NCBI GenBank assembly: GCA_943349045.1
Contig: CALQZC010000004.1
Location: forward strand, 1-46,594
DNA: 46,594 bases
Direction of reading: 5' to 3'
Origin: Candidatus Peribacteria bacterium
Lineage (GTDB): Bacteria > Patescibacteriota > Gracilibacteria > UBA1369 > UBA12463
In this document: positions 19,131-28,376 of the stretch, piece by piece
Numbering within the stretch: the stretch's first letter is position 1
How the letters are laid out: each line of letters opens with the position of its first letter
Position numbers and translations under genes: made by a program
The notes under the pieces: generated by a model
Seen by the model: only the letters and a program-made list of their open reading frames with translations
What the model was told of the DNA's origin: nothing
The model's database searches: none

Positions 19131-20126
19131 ATGCTCAGGAAAATTATTGCCTCACTTGTATTCGTTATTTTTGTGATAGCGAGTATTCCCTTCTTTTTTG
19201 GACTGGCGTTTGGTAAGACATTTCTTTCGGGAACGTTCTATAGCGGTACACTTTTGGATACCGCGTACACCCCGTTTGTTGATGTTGCGACACGGAGTGT
19301 GCATCAGCTTGATCCGGCGTTTCAGAAGCACTTTAGTGAGGATGAGATTCGTGAAAAAATTCGTACCCACTTTTCAAAAGATATTCTTAAACAGTCGATT
19401 GAGAACTCCGTTCAGGCATTTTCTGCTGCGTCACTTTCCCAGGAATCAAAACGAAGTACGAGTTTCCGGCTCAACCTTACGCCCATCGTCAACGCTTCTG
19501 GCGGTTTTGTTCGCGAGATGATTGGCCTGGTTTTTGACCGTATTCCTGCGTGTAAGACTGGAGAGACACCGGTTCTTAAAAGCTCGAAAGATATTTTCGA
19601 GAGCTGCATTCCGGCTGAGTTGGCCAAAGCAGATAGTAAACAAGAAGTTACGGCTCATTTCGAGCAGCTGTATAAAAAAATGCTTTTTAAAGAGTACTCG
19701 AGTTTCGGTGGTGGGTACTCATATGATGTTCCCGTACCTGGTTCTCGAACAAGCTATCTGCAGTTTGCCGGATTTCTTGATCAGGGATTATTATACTTGG
19801 CCTCTTTTCTTGTTGCCTTTACAATTTTACTCCTCCTCACCTGGGTGAAGCATTGGGATATCGGACTGAGATGGGTTGGCACCATGTGGATTACCTCGGC
19901 GGTACTTGGCGGCATCTTTGCTTTTTTTCTGCTCTTTTCTCATGTTTTCTTTCCTTCTGAGCTATTTGGCGTTCCGTCAGGGAGTGATGGATATGCCCAT
20001 CTTATGTCGTTTGTTCGTATTCTCTCTGCTGCGTTCGTAAAGGTGTATGCCTTTATACTTTGTATTCCGCTCGTTATTGGCATTATCTTCTATCTGTCTG
20101 GTCGACGCCTTGAATCTTCTCTGTGA
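19131..20126 (+). CDS. Hypothetical multi-TM membrane protein
   Basis: 331 aa; N-terminal TM plus three C-terminal hydrophobic segments; TGA stop. Confidence 0.75.
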   Translation: MLRKIIASLVFVIFVIASIPFFFGLAFGKTFLSGTFYSGTLLDTAYTPFVDVATRSVHQLDPAFQKHFSEDEIREKIRTHFSKDILKQSIENSVQAFSAASLSQESKRSTSFRLNLTPIVNASGGFVREMIGLVFDRIPACKTGETPVLKSSKDIFESCIPAELAKADSKQEVTAHFEQLYKKMLFKEYSSFGGGYSYDVPVPGSRTSYLQFAGFLDQGLLYLASFLVAFTILLLLTWVKHWDIGLRWVGTMWITSAVLGGIFAFFLLFSHVFFPSELFGVPSGSDGYAHLMSFVRILSAAFVKVYAFILCIPLVIGIIFYLSGRRLESSL

Positions 20127-20135
20127 TCCATCAAC

Positions 20136-20510
20136 ATGACCCATCAAAAGTATCTTTCCATCATTGGTCTGGCCGCACTCTTAAGTTGGATTGGTTGGTT
20201 TGTTGTCCTCTTCAAACTGACGCCCTTTGAGTCGACTGGTATGGCGCTTGGATTTTTCTTTATGACACTCTTTCTTGCCCTTTCCTGCACTTTTGCGATC
20301 TTTGGATTCTATATCCGACTCTGGCTCAACCGGAATGAGGTGTACTACCACCATATCAATATCTCACTTCGACAGGGGGTGCTGTTGAGTCTTCTTACCA
20401 TGGGTGCACTCGCACTTCAACTCGCTACCGTTCTCACCTGGTGGACGGGTATTCTTTTGATTACATCGGTTGTCTTGATTGAACTCTACTTTGCTATTAG
20501 TGCGAAGTAG
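20136..20510 (+). CDS. Hypothetical small membrane protein (about four TM)
   Basis: 124 aa, hydrophobic, in tandem with the previous gene. Confidence 0.75.
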   Translation: MTHQKYLSIIGLAALLSWIGWFVVLFKLTPFESTGMALGFFFMTLFLALSCTFAIFGFYIRLWLNRNEVYYHHINISLRQGVLLSLLTMGALALQLATVLTWWTGILLITSVVLIELYFAISAK

Positions 20511-21284
20511 TTATTTTTTTACGCTCTGGTCGTGTGGATTTTTGAGTCGTCCAAACTTTTCAAGTGGAAAGAGTACGAGGTACGCTTTTCCTTCGATGTG
20601 CTCCATGCTGATGTAGGCGTCGGTCTCGAATGAGCAGTTACTGACAATCGAGCTTCTGAAACAGCTGCGGGCATCTGTGGATACCGCTCTATTGTCACCA
20701 AAGACGAGATATCTGTCTGCGGGTACCGTGAACTTTGTTTTTCCAGGAATGAGTGGTTGGGTGTTTCCCTGGTTTGTTGGACTGAGGTATGGTTCGCTGA
20801 GCTTGAATCCATTCGGATGGTCTTTATTCGTGACGTATACTTGGCCATTTTTCAGCTCAACCGTTTCTCCCGGGAGGCCAATGATGCGCTTGATGAAGAA
20901 CTCTTGTTCATCAAGATGGAAGAGGGTTTTTATGAGGCTCTCAAGTTTGCCATACTGCGTATGTCCTGGTGGGCGGAAGACGACGATGTCACCGCGTTCT
21001 GGCTGACCCGTGATATAGCTGAGTTTACTGATGATGAGATATTCACCATATCCGGTGTTGCACACGTTGTTTTCATAATTAAGCGTGTTACACATTGAGG
21101 TTCCATGAACCTGAAATGGTGCAATTAAATAGGTACGAATAAGGAGTACCAACCCGACGATAATAACGGCGTCGAGCAATATCTCAGCGAGAAATTTGAG
21201 CCCAACCCTGAACGGATTCTTTTTTTTGTGGTGTACCGGTGGCTGGTCGAGTCGAATTACCTCTTCTTCCTTTTCGTGTTGCAT
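20511..21284 (-). CDS. lepB: Signal peptidase I, Cys-rich variant
   Basis: 257 aa; VHGTSMCNTL (catalytic Ser box), FFIKRIIGLPGETVELKNGQVYV (catalytic Lys box), FGDNRAVSTDAR. Confidence 0.9.
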   Translation of the reverse strand: MQHEKEEEVIRLDQPPVHHKKKNPFRVGLKFLAEILLDAVIIVGLVLLIRTYLIAPFQVHGTSMCNTLNYENNVCNTGYGEYLIISKLSYITGQPERGDIVVFRPPGHTQYGKLESLIKTLFHLDEQEFFIKRIIGLPGETVELKNGQVYVTNKDHPNGFKLSEPYLSPTNQGNTQPLIPGKTKFTVPADRYLVFGDNRAVSTDARSCFRSSIVSNCSFETDAYISMEHIEGKAYLVLFPLEKFGRLKNPHDQSVKK

Positions 21285-21292
21285 ATGAAGCT

Positions 21293-21321
21293 ATGGTAAT
21301 CCGATTTGCTTCAGTTTACAA
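21293..21321 (-). promoter_or_regulatory. lepB promoter TTGTAA-N17-TACCAT, 8 nt before the ATG
   Basis: Minus strand: -35 at 21316-21321, -10 at 21293-21298, ATG at 21284. Confidence 0.6.
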
Positions 21322-21343
21322 GCTGACTGACTGCGCGTATCAT
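21315..21343 (+). promoter_or_regulatory. Promoter TTTACA-N17-TATCAT, 8 nt before the ATG; -35 overlaps the lepB -35
   Basis: -35 at 21315-21320, -10 at 21338-21343, ATG at 21352. Confidence 0.65.
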
Positions 21344-21351
21344 GCAGATGC

Positions 21352-22005
21352 ATGAAATTTACCTACTATTTCTTCGGGGAGTATCTCGAAAAAGGGGAGA
21401 AGATTCACGCCGTGATTCATAGAAATCTCGCGGTGATGACGCCTCTATTTTTCAAAGTTTTTGTGGTAGGTTTTTTCCTTCCTATCGCTATTCTCTTCTT
21501 TTTTCCAACGCTCTTTTGGCCCATGATTGGCTGGATGATTCTCGGGTTTCTGGCTATTTTCTATCATCTTTATGACTGGTATTACTATGTCTGGCTCATT
21601 ACTGATCGTGCAGTCGTGGATGTTCGCTCACCGGGTCTCTTTGAGGTTTCAACAACCCGTATCGAGTACCACATGGTCGAAGGTGTCAGTTATACGATCT
21701 CTGGTTTCTGGCGTACTGTCCTTGGATATGGGGATGTCACGCTGGAAAAAGTTGGTGGGAGTTCGAGGATGTCGATGCCTGGTGCGAATAATCCGAAGCG
21801 CATTGAACGATTTATTTTGAAGTATCAGGAGGAGTACATGAATCACCACAATTACAGTAGTCACGATAATTTAAAGTCACTTCTTTCTGGTATGCTCTAT
21901 GAGCATATGAAAAAAATGGGTACGGAAAACCCTGAGGAGCTCGAGAAGGTTGAAGCCACTCCTGTTGAAAAGAAAAAGGTTATTAAGCGAGTTGTGCGCC
22001 GTTAA
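21352..22005 (+). CDS. PH (bPH2/YdbT-like) domain membrane protein
   Basis: 217 aa; two TM followed by DRAVVDVRSPGLFEVSTTRIEYHMVEGVSYTISGFWRTVLGYGDVTLE. Confidence 0.75.
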   Translation: MKFTYYFFGEYLEKGEKIHAVIHRNLAVMTPLFFKVFVVGFFLPIAILFFFPTLFWPMIGWMILGFLAIFYHLYDWYYYVWLITDRAVVDVRSPGLFEVSTTRIEYHMVEGVSYTISGFWRTVLGYGDVTLEKVGGSSRMSMPGANNPKRIERFILKYQEEYMNHHNYSSHDNLKSLLSGMLYEHMKKMGTENPEELEKVEATPVEKKKVIKRVVRR

Positions 22006-22014
22006 AACATTTCT

Positions 22015-22428
22015 ATGGAGCAAATTATTGTCTGGATTGCGGTATTCGTTGGGATTCTCTTTTTTGCGTTTTTATACCGAACTCTCCGTCGTCGGCGTCA
22101 AATTTTTTCGAAGTCAGAGCTGATGGTCATTCGCGGTCGTTTCAAGGATTTGGAAAAACGGGTGTATTGGGATCCGCGACATGCCATTCTGGAGGGTGAC
22201 AAGCTCCTCGATCTCTTGCTTCACAAGAAGGGATACCATGGCACACTGGGTGAAAAGTTAAAAAAAGCCGATCGGAATCTCGATGGTATTCAGGAGTTGT
22301 GGGATGCCCATAAGCTTCGAAATCGAATTGCCCATGAGCTGGATGTGAAGATTGATCCGCGAGATGCGAAACGTGCCCTTGCTTCTTATAGAAAGGCGTA
22401 TCATAGTTGGGGCGTTGATCTGGAGTAG
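22015..22428 (+). CDS. Hypothetical single-TM protein with HEPN-like LRNRIAHE segment
   Basis: 137 aa; N-terminal TM; LWDAHKLRNRIAHELDVKID. Confidence 0.65.
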   Translation: MEQIIVWIAVFVGILFFAFLYRTLRRRRQIFSKSELMVIRGRFKDLEKRVYWDPRHAILEGDKLLDLLLHKKGYHGTLGEKLKKADRNLDGIQELWDAHKLRNRIAHELDVKIDPRDAKRALASYRKAYHSWGVDLE

Positions 22429-22454
22429 CTTTATGAAGAGTAACCCGATGCTGC

Positions 22455-23063
22455 ATGAAGATAAAACCACTTATTGTCGGTATCTTTGGCCCACCCGGGA
22501 GTGGTAAGTCGACACTTCTTGAGTTTTTTCGGGAAAAAGGATTTCATGTTTGGAAGGCTGATCATGCGGTAAAGGAGCTTTATAAGGCTAATGGAGCTGG
22601 TGCGAAGCGAATAGGGGAGTACTTTGGGAAGAATTTTTTGGCGAGTGATGGCTCGGTCCTGATTCCACGTCTCTCCCGTATGGTGCTCTCGAAGTCCATG
22701 AAGCTAAAGATTCTCGAGTATATGATTCATCCGCTGGTCTTGAACGAGGCGGTTCAGTGGATTGATCAGCAGAAAAAACTCGGTCATGAGCAACTGGCTA
22801 TCGAGGCTGCTGCGTTTGAGTTTGATGGTATTGGAAAGCATACTGATTTGCTCGTCAAGGTGCAGGCGGATATGGAGATCTGTCGAGAGCGTGTTCTCGC
22901 ACGGGGTAAGACTGATGCCTATTTCAAGGCTCTTTATTCGGTTACTCGTAAGTACGAGACCCCTTATATCATCGAAAACTCGGGAACGATGGATGAGTTT
23001 AAAAACAGGTTTGAAAATCTGTACAGAGAGATTACAATGTCCCCGTATGTCGCAACTCTTTGA
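22455..23063 (+). CDS. coaE: Dephospho-CoA kinase-like P-loop kinase
   Basis: GIFGPPGSGKSTLLEFFREKGFHVWKADHAVKELY; IHPLV; HTDLLVKVQADMEICRERVLARGK. Confidence 0.75.
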   Translation: MKIKPLIVGIFGPPGSGKSTLLEFFREKGFHVWKADHAVKELYKANGAGAKRIGEYFGKNFLASDGSVLIPRLSRMVLSKSMKLKILEYMIHPLVLNEAVQWIDQQKKLGHEQLAIEAAAFEFDGIGKHTDLLVKVQADMEICRERVLARGKTDAYFKALYSVTRKYETPYIIENSGTMDEFKNRFENLYREITMSPYVATL

Positions 23064-24486
23064 AACGGTCATCGGCCTCGAAATTCACGCTCAGATCTCG
23101 ACTCAGTCGAAGATGTTTTGTAGCTGTTCGGCGAATGCCTATAATGCGGAGCCAAATGAGAACACCTGCCCGGTGTGCATGGGTTTCCCTGGCCAACTTC
23201 CCGTGATTAATGAAGAGGCAGTTCGGAAGGGGATTATGGCGGCTCTTGCCTTGAACTGTACGATTCCTGAAATTTCTAAGTTTGATCGAAAAAACTACTT
23301 CTATCCCGACCTTCCAAAAGGATTCCAGATTTCCCAGTTTGATAAGCCAGTTTCCGAGAAGGGTTCTTTGAATATCTTCGTCGAGGGCGTGGAAAAGACT
23401 ATTCGCGTGACGAGACTCCATCTGGAGGATGATGCTGGAAAGCTCTCCCATATTGAGCGCGGAACACTCTGTGACTATAATCGATCCGGCATTGGCCTCA
23501 TGGAAATTGTCAGTGAGCCAGATATTCGGTCGGCTGCTGAGGCTTCGGCCTATGCGAAGGAAGTTCAGATTGTGCTGCGGTATATCGGTTCCAGTGAGGC
23601 TGACATGGAAAAGGGTATGATGCGTTTCGATGCGTCGGTTTCGTTGCGGCCGGTGGGTGATGAGACGCTGTATCCCCGTGCTGAAATTAAAAATTTGAAC
23701 TCATTCAAGTCGCTGGAGAGTGCGATTGAATTTGAAGTTCGTAGACAGCGTAAGTTGTGGGAAGCGGGTAAACCTCAAGATAAAAATATTACGGTTGGCT
23801 GGAAGGAGGAAAAACAGGAGACCTACTTTATGCGTGAAAAGGAGGGCGCTGACGACTATCGATATTTTCCTGAACCGGATCTTCCGCCACTTCGTGCACC
23901 GAAAGAGATGGTTGATGAATATCGAAAATTACTCCCAGAGTTGCCGTATGTTCGACGTCTCAGATATGCGAAGGATTATGGTTTGAGCGAAGGCGATATT
24001 TATTTATTGAGCGAAAATCGACCGCTGGCAGAATACTTTGAGAACACTCTTTCTCTGACCAAGTGTGAACCGAAAAAAGTGGCGAGTTTTATGACGACGG
24101 TTTTGATCCGATTTCTCAATGAAGATGCGAAGGATATTGATGAGTCGCCGGTTTCACCTCAGCATCTTGCCGAACTTTTGGATGCGGTTGAGTCTGGTAA
24201 GGTCTCAAATAACATGGCAAAGGGTGAAATTTTTGAGGAGATGTACCTGAAGAGTATGGGTGCGGCTGAAATTATTAAAGAAAAAGGTCTTGAGCAGGTG
24301 AGCGATACTGGCGAGATTGAAAAAGTTGCCGCTGAAGTTTTGGCTGCAAATCCATCTATTGTCGAAGAGTACCGGTCGGGAAAAGTGAAAGTTTTTGGCT
24401 TTTTGGTCGGTCAAGTCATGGCGAAGATGAAGGGTCGTGCCAACCCAGGTGTGGTCAATGATTTGATGAAGAAGTTGCTGGGGTAG
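23047..24486 (+). CDS. gatB: Asp-tRNA(Asn)/Glu-tRNA(Gln) amidotransferase subunit B
   Basis: FETVIGLEIHAQISTQSKMFCSC, CPVCMGFPGQLPVIN, DDYRYFPEPDLPPL, GRANPGVVNDLMKKLL; start moved from 22762 to the ATG at 23047. Confidence 0.97.
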   Translation: MSQLFETVIGLEIHAQISTQSKMFCSCSANAYNAEPNENTCPVCMGFPGQLPVINEEAVRKGIMAALALNCTIPEISKFDRKNYFYPDLPKGFQISQFDKPVSEKGSLNIFVEGVEKTIRVTRLHLEDDAGKLSHIERGTLCDYNRSGIGLMEIVSEPDIRSAAEASAYAKEVQIVLRYIGSSEADMEKGMMRFDASVSLRPVGDETLYPRAEIKNLNSFKSLESAIEFEVRRQRKLWEAGKPQDKNITVGWKEEKQETYFMREKEGADDYRYFPEPDLPPLRAPKEMVDEYRKLLPELPYVRRLRYAKDYGLSEGDIYLLSENRPLAEYFENTLSLTKCEPKKVASFMTTVLIRFLNEDAKDIDESPVSPQHLAELLDAVESGKVSNNMAKGEIFEEMYLKSMGAAEIIKEKGLEQVSDTGEIEKVAAEVLAANPSIVEEYRSGKVKVFGFLVGQVMAKMKGRANPGVVNDLMKKLLG

Positions 24487-24523
24487 TTTTGAGGTTCGTT
24501 TGGAATTTTTTTTAAAAAAGTGG

Positions 24524-24529
24524 TATAAT
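24524..24529 (+). promoter_or_regulatory. -10 box TATAAT upstream of the small TM protein (-35 candidate TTGGAA, 18-bp spacer)
   Basis: TTGGAA-N18-TATAAT within the 24486-24556 gap. Confidence 0.5.
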
Positions 24530-24555
24530 TGGTGTACTCATTCACTCGTTCCTCC

Positions 24556-24828
24556 ATGTTTGCAACTTCACAAGATGTTCTCTTCATGTCACTGGCTCTC
24601 GGTTTTATTGTCCTCGTGATTTTTCTCTCGATCGCGCTGATGTATCTGATCTTCATTTTGCGTGATACCTCGATGATGACTCACGATGCCAAGGAGGTCA
24701 CCCATAAAGTGAACCAGGTGGTCATTAGCCCATTGCGTTTTTTGGGAAGTTTAACCGATCACTTGAAGCCGTTTATTGACTCTATCAAGCAGCGAAAGGG
24801 GAAGCATGATGAAGAGGATGAGGAATAA
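24556..24828 (+). CDS. Hypothetical single-TM protein
   Basis: MFATSQDVLFMSLALGFIVLVIFLSIALMYLIFI...; start moved downstream to 24556. Confidence 0.7.
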   Translation: MFATSQDVLFMSLALGFIVLVIFLSIALMYLIFILRDTSMMTHDAKEVTHKVNQVVISPLRFLGSLTDHLKPFIDSIKQRKGKHDEEDEE

Positions 24829-24850
24829 TAATGAATTTCTGTTGGTCTTT

Positions 24851-25639
24851 TTACTTTGATTTGAGAAACCTCCACGGGAAGACCATGGTGGCGTTTTTGA
24901 TGCGGGGCCAGCGTGCTGGTTCTTTTATGAGGCGGTAGAGCCACTCGAGGCCGGTTTTTTGAAGGAGGAGGGGAGCGCGCTTGATGTGGCCGGAGATGAA
25001 GTCGAAGGTTCCGCCGACACCGATCGCGACTTTGACCGAGGGTATTTTTCGGAGGTTTCGGGCGATCCACTTTTCCTGGGCAGGGGCGCCGTAGGCGATG
25101 AAGAGCATATCTGGTGAGGCGTCGTTGATGATGTCTTTGATTTTTTCTTGTTCGTGAATAGAAGGGGAGCCACTGTAGGTTCCTACAATCTGAATCGTTG
25201 GGTAGAGCTTTTTTAGCGCCTCCTTTGTTTTCTCTGCGACGCCCTGTTTAGCCCCGAGGAGAAATATTTTTTGCTGTTTTTCTGCGGCCTGTTTACATAT
25301 TTCCAGAAAAAGATCGACGCCAGTAATGCGCTCGGGGAGCGGAGATGTTGGTCGATATATTGGAAGTACTATTAGTTTGAGTATGGATTTCCATAGGGAA
25401 TCGTGTTGCGTATTGGCTGCCCACATAACTCCCATGCCATCTGGAGTATTGATGGAAGTTTGATGGAGGACATGGCGGAACTCTTCGTCGTGCTGCGCAT
25501 GGAGAAGCATTTCTGGATTTACGGTGGCCAGGTGATGCTGCTCAGTACCTTTAAGATATCTTTGAATGTGCTCGAGTACCTCACGTTCTGTGAGGATATT
25601 GAGTGGTACATTCATGATGATTATTCTCCTTTTTGGCAT
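24851..25639 (-). CDS. WecG/TagA/CpsF family glycosyltransferase
   Basis: 262 aa; TVNPEMLLHAQHD, TPDGMGVMWAAN, FIAYGAPAQEKWIARN, GVGGTFDFISGHIKRAP. Confidence 0.93.
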   Translation of the reverse strand: MPKRRIIIMNVPLNILTEREVLEHIQRYLKGTEQHHLATVNPEMLLHAQHDEEFRHVLHQTSINTPDGMGVMWAANTQHDSLWKSILKLIVLPIYRPTSPLPERITGVDLFLEICKQAAEKQQKIFLLGAKQGVAEKTKEALKKLYPTIQIVGTYSGSPSIHEQEKIKDIINDASPDMLFIAYGAPAQEKWIARNLRKIPSVKVAIGVGGTFDFISGHIKRAPLLLQKTGLEWLYRLIKEPARWPRIKNATMVFPWRFLKSK

Positions 25640-26292
25640 ATGATGACGATATTGTGCGAGGAGCCGACGGTAGTATTTATAATTTTGAATCTTTTTTTCA
25701 GGAGTCTACTGAGCTCTCCTTTTGTAAATGCGTGATAGTAGCGGAGGACTTTCTTGTTCCATGGGATGAAGAGGTCGTTGTATTCCAGATCGCCGAAGGT
25801 GATTTTTTCTTTGAGTGCCCTGAGGATACATTTCAAATATTTTCGCTGCCAGAGATTCCAGACGGTGATGATGCAATATCCACCTGGTTTGGTAATTCTT
25901 AGGAGTTCATCTACCGCCTTTTCACGGAGTTCTTTTGAGGGAATGTGATGGAGGGACGCGATACAGAAGGTTGTGTCGATTGAGCCAGACTCGATGGGAA
26001 TATCGAGAAGACTGCCTACGAGAAATGTTTTGTCGGGAAATATTTTTTTCGCTTGCTCGATGAGATTTTGGCTGATGTCGATACCTATATAGTTACTGTC
26101 ATCTGGAAGTGATGAAATGAGTCGTCCATTTCCACAGCCAATGTCGGCAATCGTCGATCCTGGAAATATGTATGGCTTGAAGTAGGCAAATTCATTCCAG
26201 GGTGCCTGCCGGGTTGCTGAAAACTCCTCGGCGATGGTGTCGTAGTCCAGCTTTACTTTGTCTAAAATTTCGTGAGCGATTTGGTCTTTCAT
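25621..26292 (-). CDS. Class I SAM-dependent methyltransferase
   Basis: IADIGCGNGRLISSL, GIDISQNLIEQAK, DTTFCIASLHHIPS. Confidence 0.9.
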   Translation of the reverse strand: MKDQIAHEILDKVKLDYDTIAEEFSATRQAPWNEFAYFKPYIFPGSTIADIGCGNGRLISSLPDDSNYIGIDISQNLIEQAKKIFPDKTFLVGSLLDIPIESGSIDTTFCIASLHHIPSKELREKAVDELLRITKPGGYCIITVWNLWQRKYLKCILRALKEKITFGDLEYNDLFIPWNKKVLRYYHAFTKGELSRLLKKRFKIINTTVGSSHNIVIICQKGE

Positions 26293-26312
26293 ATGGTAGA
26301 ATGGGCTTCGCT

Positions 26313-27911
26313 ATGGATATTATCACGAATAATTCGCTCAGGGAACTGGTTAAACAGGCATTAGCTCTTCCGGTTAAAGACGCAAAGGCGCTGCAGCACC
26401 TGAAGAATCAGTATTCTACTCATTATAAGCGACCGACTCCAACAAACATGGAGCTCATCGAGACCTATCGTGCCATGTGTGCGGATGGGGATATCGTGCA
26501 TGAAAAGGAGTTCATGAAGTTTCTTCGAAAAAGGGGAGTGCGCTCGATGTCGGGTATTGTCTCGATTACCGTGATTACAAAGGCGTTTCCCTGTCCCGGG
26601 AAGTGTATTTTCTGTCCGACGGAGCCAGGCATGCCGAAGAGTTATCTCTCCAATGAGCCGGCAATTATGCGTGCGATTTTAAATGATTTTGGTGGATACG
26701 AGCAGACGCGAAATCGACTCGATAGTTTGCAGCGAACGGGGCACGAGACAGATAAAGTAGAAATTATTGTCTCGGGTGGGACGTTTTCATTTTATCCACA
26801 CCCTTATCAGACCGCTTTCACTCGCCAGATTTTCAATGCGCTCAATTATCCGTTGCCGCCTGCACGGTCCTTGCTTGAGGCTCAGACACTCAATGAGACC
26901 GCTGAGAATCGATGTGTGGGTTTGTCGTTTGAGACTCGTCCTGATCATATTACTGAGGCGGAGGTGAAGCGACTTGGTGTGCTTGGGGCGACGAAGATTG
27001 AGATTGGTATTCAGTGTCTTGATGATGAGATTTATCGACTCAACGAGCGAGGTCACACGATCGCTGAGGTGGCGAGATGCATGCAGGTGCTTAAAGATGG
27101 CTGTTTCAAAATTAACGCCCACATGATGCCAAACCTCTATGGCTCGACGCCTGAGCGTGATTTTGAGATGACGAAGGAGCTCTTTGACAATCCTGACTTC
27201 CGACCTGACTGGATGAAAATTTATCCGACGATGGTGGTTCCCTGGTCTGTTCTCGAAAAAATGCATGCGCGTGGAGAGTTCAAGGCCTATTCTGACGAGG
27301 TACTCATCGATCTGATGTGTCGCATTAAACCTCTGATTCCTGAGTATGTGCGCGTAACCCGTCTTTATCGAGATATTCCAGCACCGACGATCGTGGATGG
27401 CTCGAAGATTTCGAATTTGCGGCAGGTCGTTCAGGAAGAAATGAAAAAGCGTGGATTGCCGTCGTGTCGCTGTATTCGCTGCCGTGAGGTGCGTGATACG
27501 GTCGTCGATCCGAAAGATTTGCGAATGCGGGTGACTGAGTACGATGCGTCCCATGGTAAGGAATTTTTTATTCAGTGGGAGGACCCTGTTTCTGATAAGA
27601 TCTGTGGATTTATTCGTCTGCGATTTCCTTCGCAGTATTACACTGGCAAAAAGCACTTTATTAAGGAGCTAGAAGGCTGTGCGTTGATTCGCGAGCTCCA
27701 TGTCTATGGCATGCATATTCCTTTGAACGATCGAGAGGAGGGGGCTCAGCAACACTTTGGGCTTGGAAAGACGTTGTTGGCCAAAGCTGAAGAGATTTCT
27801 CGGGCCGCCGGCTTCAAAAAAATGGCTATTATCAGTGGGGTTGGGGTTAGAGAGTATTATCGAAAATGGGGTTATCAGCTTCAGGGAACCTATATGGTGA
27901 AGGGGATGTAG
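26313..27911 (+). CDS. Elp3-like radical SAM / GNAT acetyltransferase (tRNA U34-modifying type)
   Basis: TKAFPCPGKCIFCPTEPGMPKSYLSNEPA cluster motif; VSGGTFSFYP; C-terminal GNAT-like HFGLGKTLLAKAEEISRAAGFKKMAIISGVGVREYYRKWGY; start moved to 26313. Confidence 0.93.
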   Translation: MDIITNNSLRELVKQALALPVKDAKALQHLKNQYSTHYKRPTPTNMELIETYRAMCADGDIVHEKEFMKFLRKRGVRSMSGIVSITVITKAFPCPGKCIFCPTEPGMPKSYLSNEPAIMRAILNDFGGYEQTRNRLDSLQRTGHETDKVEIIVSGGTFSFYPHPYQTAFTRQIFNALNYPLPPARSLLEAQTLNETAENRCVGLSFETRPDHITEAEVKRLGVLGATKIEIGIQCLDDEIYRLNERGHTIAEVARCMQVLKDGCFKINAHMMPNLYGSTPERDFEMTKELFDNPDFRPDWMKIYPTMVVPWSVLEKMHARGEFKAYSDEVLIDLMCRIKPLIPEYVRVTRLYRDIPAPTIVDGSKISNLRQVVQEEMKKRGLPSCRCIRCREVRDTVVDPKDLRMRVTEYDASHGKEFFIQWEDPVSDKICGFIRLRFPSQYYTGKKHFIKELEGCALIRELHVYGMHIPLNDREEGAQQHFGLGKTLLAKAEEISRAAGFKKMAIISGVGVREYYRKWGYQLQGTYMVKGM

Positions 27912-27922
27912 ATTCTTATTGC

Positions 27923-27951
27923 TTGACAATTCGCTAGCTTCGTTCTATATT
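27923..27951 (+). promoter_or_regulatory. Promoter TTGACA-N17-TATATT
   Basis: TTGACA 27923-27928, TATATT 27946-27951, ATG at 27975. Confidence 0.75.
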
Positions 27952-27974
27952 CTTCCTCCTATTATATTTTTTCT

Positions 27975-28316
27975 ATGACTGACATTCTTCAGCCCGCAAA
28001 TGTACCTCATTCTGAAGCACTAGAGGGGACTGCAACTTCTGTATCTGTAGCACCTGAAATTGCTCTTCGACTTGAGGAAGTTGCTCATGAGGTTTTGAGA
28101 CTTCTTAAGCTTCGTGAAAGAACGGATTATCAGGGTGTACAGTTTTCTGGTCCTGATACGGTTCAGCAGTACTTCGTGAAAATTGGACATTCAGTAGAGC
28201 TTCGAGATGGATGCGCCTTTTTCACCGGAAGTTCTGATTGTGTCGCTGCCTATGATCGTAATCGGGGATGGACCCTGACTCAGAAGGGTGTTGAGTTTAT
28301 GTGTAATGATCGGTAG
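27975..28316 (+). CDS. Hypothetical protein (113 aa)
   Basis: Complete ORF with near-consensus promoter; no family recognised. Confidence 0.65.
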   Translation: MTDILQPANVPHSEALEGTATSVSVAPEIALRLEEVAHEVLRLLKLRERTDYQGVQFSGPDTVQQYFVKIGHSVELRDGCAFFTGSSDCVAAYDRNRGWTLTQKGVEFMCNDR

Positions 28317-28344
28317 TGGTCGTGGTTTGAGAGGTTACTATAAT

Positions 28345-28364
28345 TTCAGCTTTGCAAAGCTGAA
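28345..28364. repeat. 20-bp perfect palindrome TTCAGCTTTGCAAAGCTGAA
   Basis: Exact self-reverse-complement just after the stop of 27975-28316. Confidence 0.85.
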
Positions 28365-28376
28365 TCTCTATTATAC

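Noticed and set aside
22762-23046. Long N-terminal extension of gatB in the ORF track
   Set aside because: The extension lies in coaE in another frame and is unlike GatB; the conserved N-terminus starts at the ATG at 23047.
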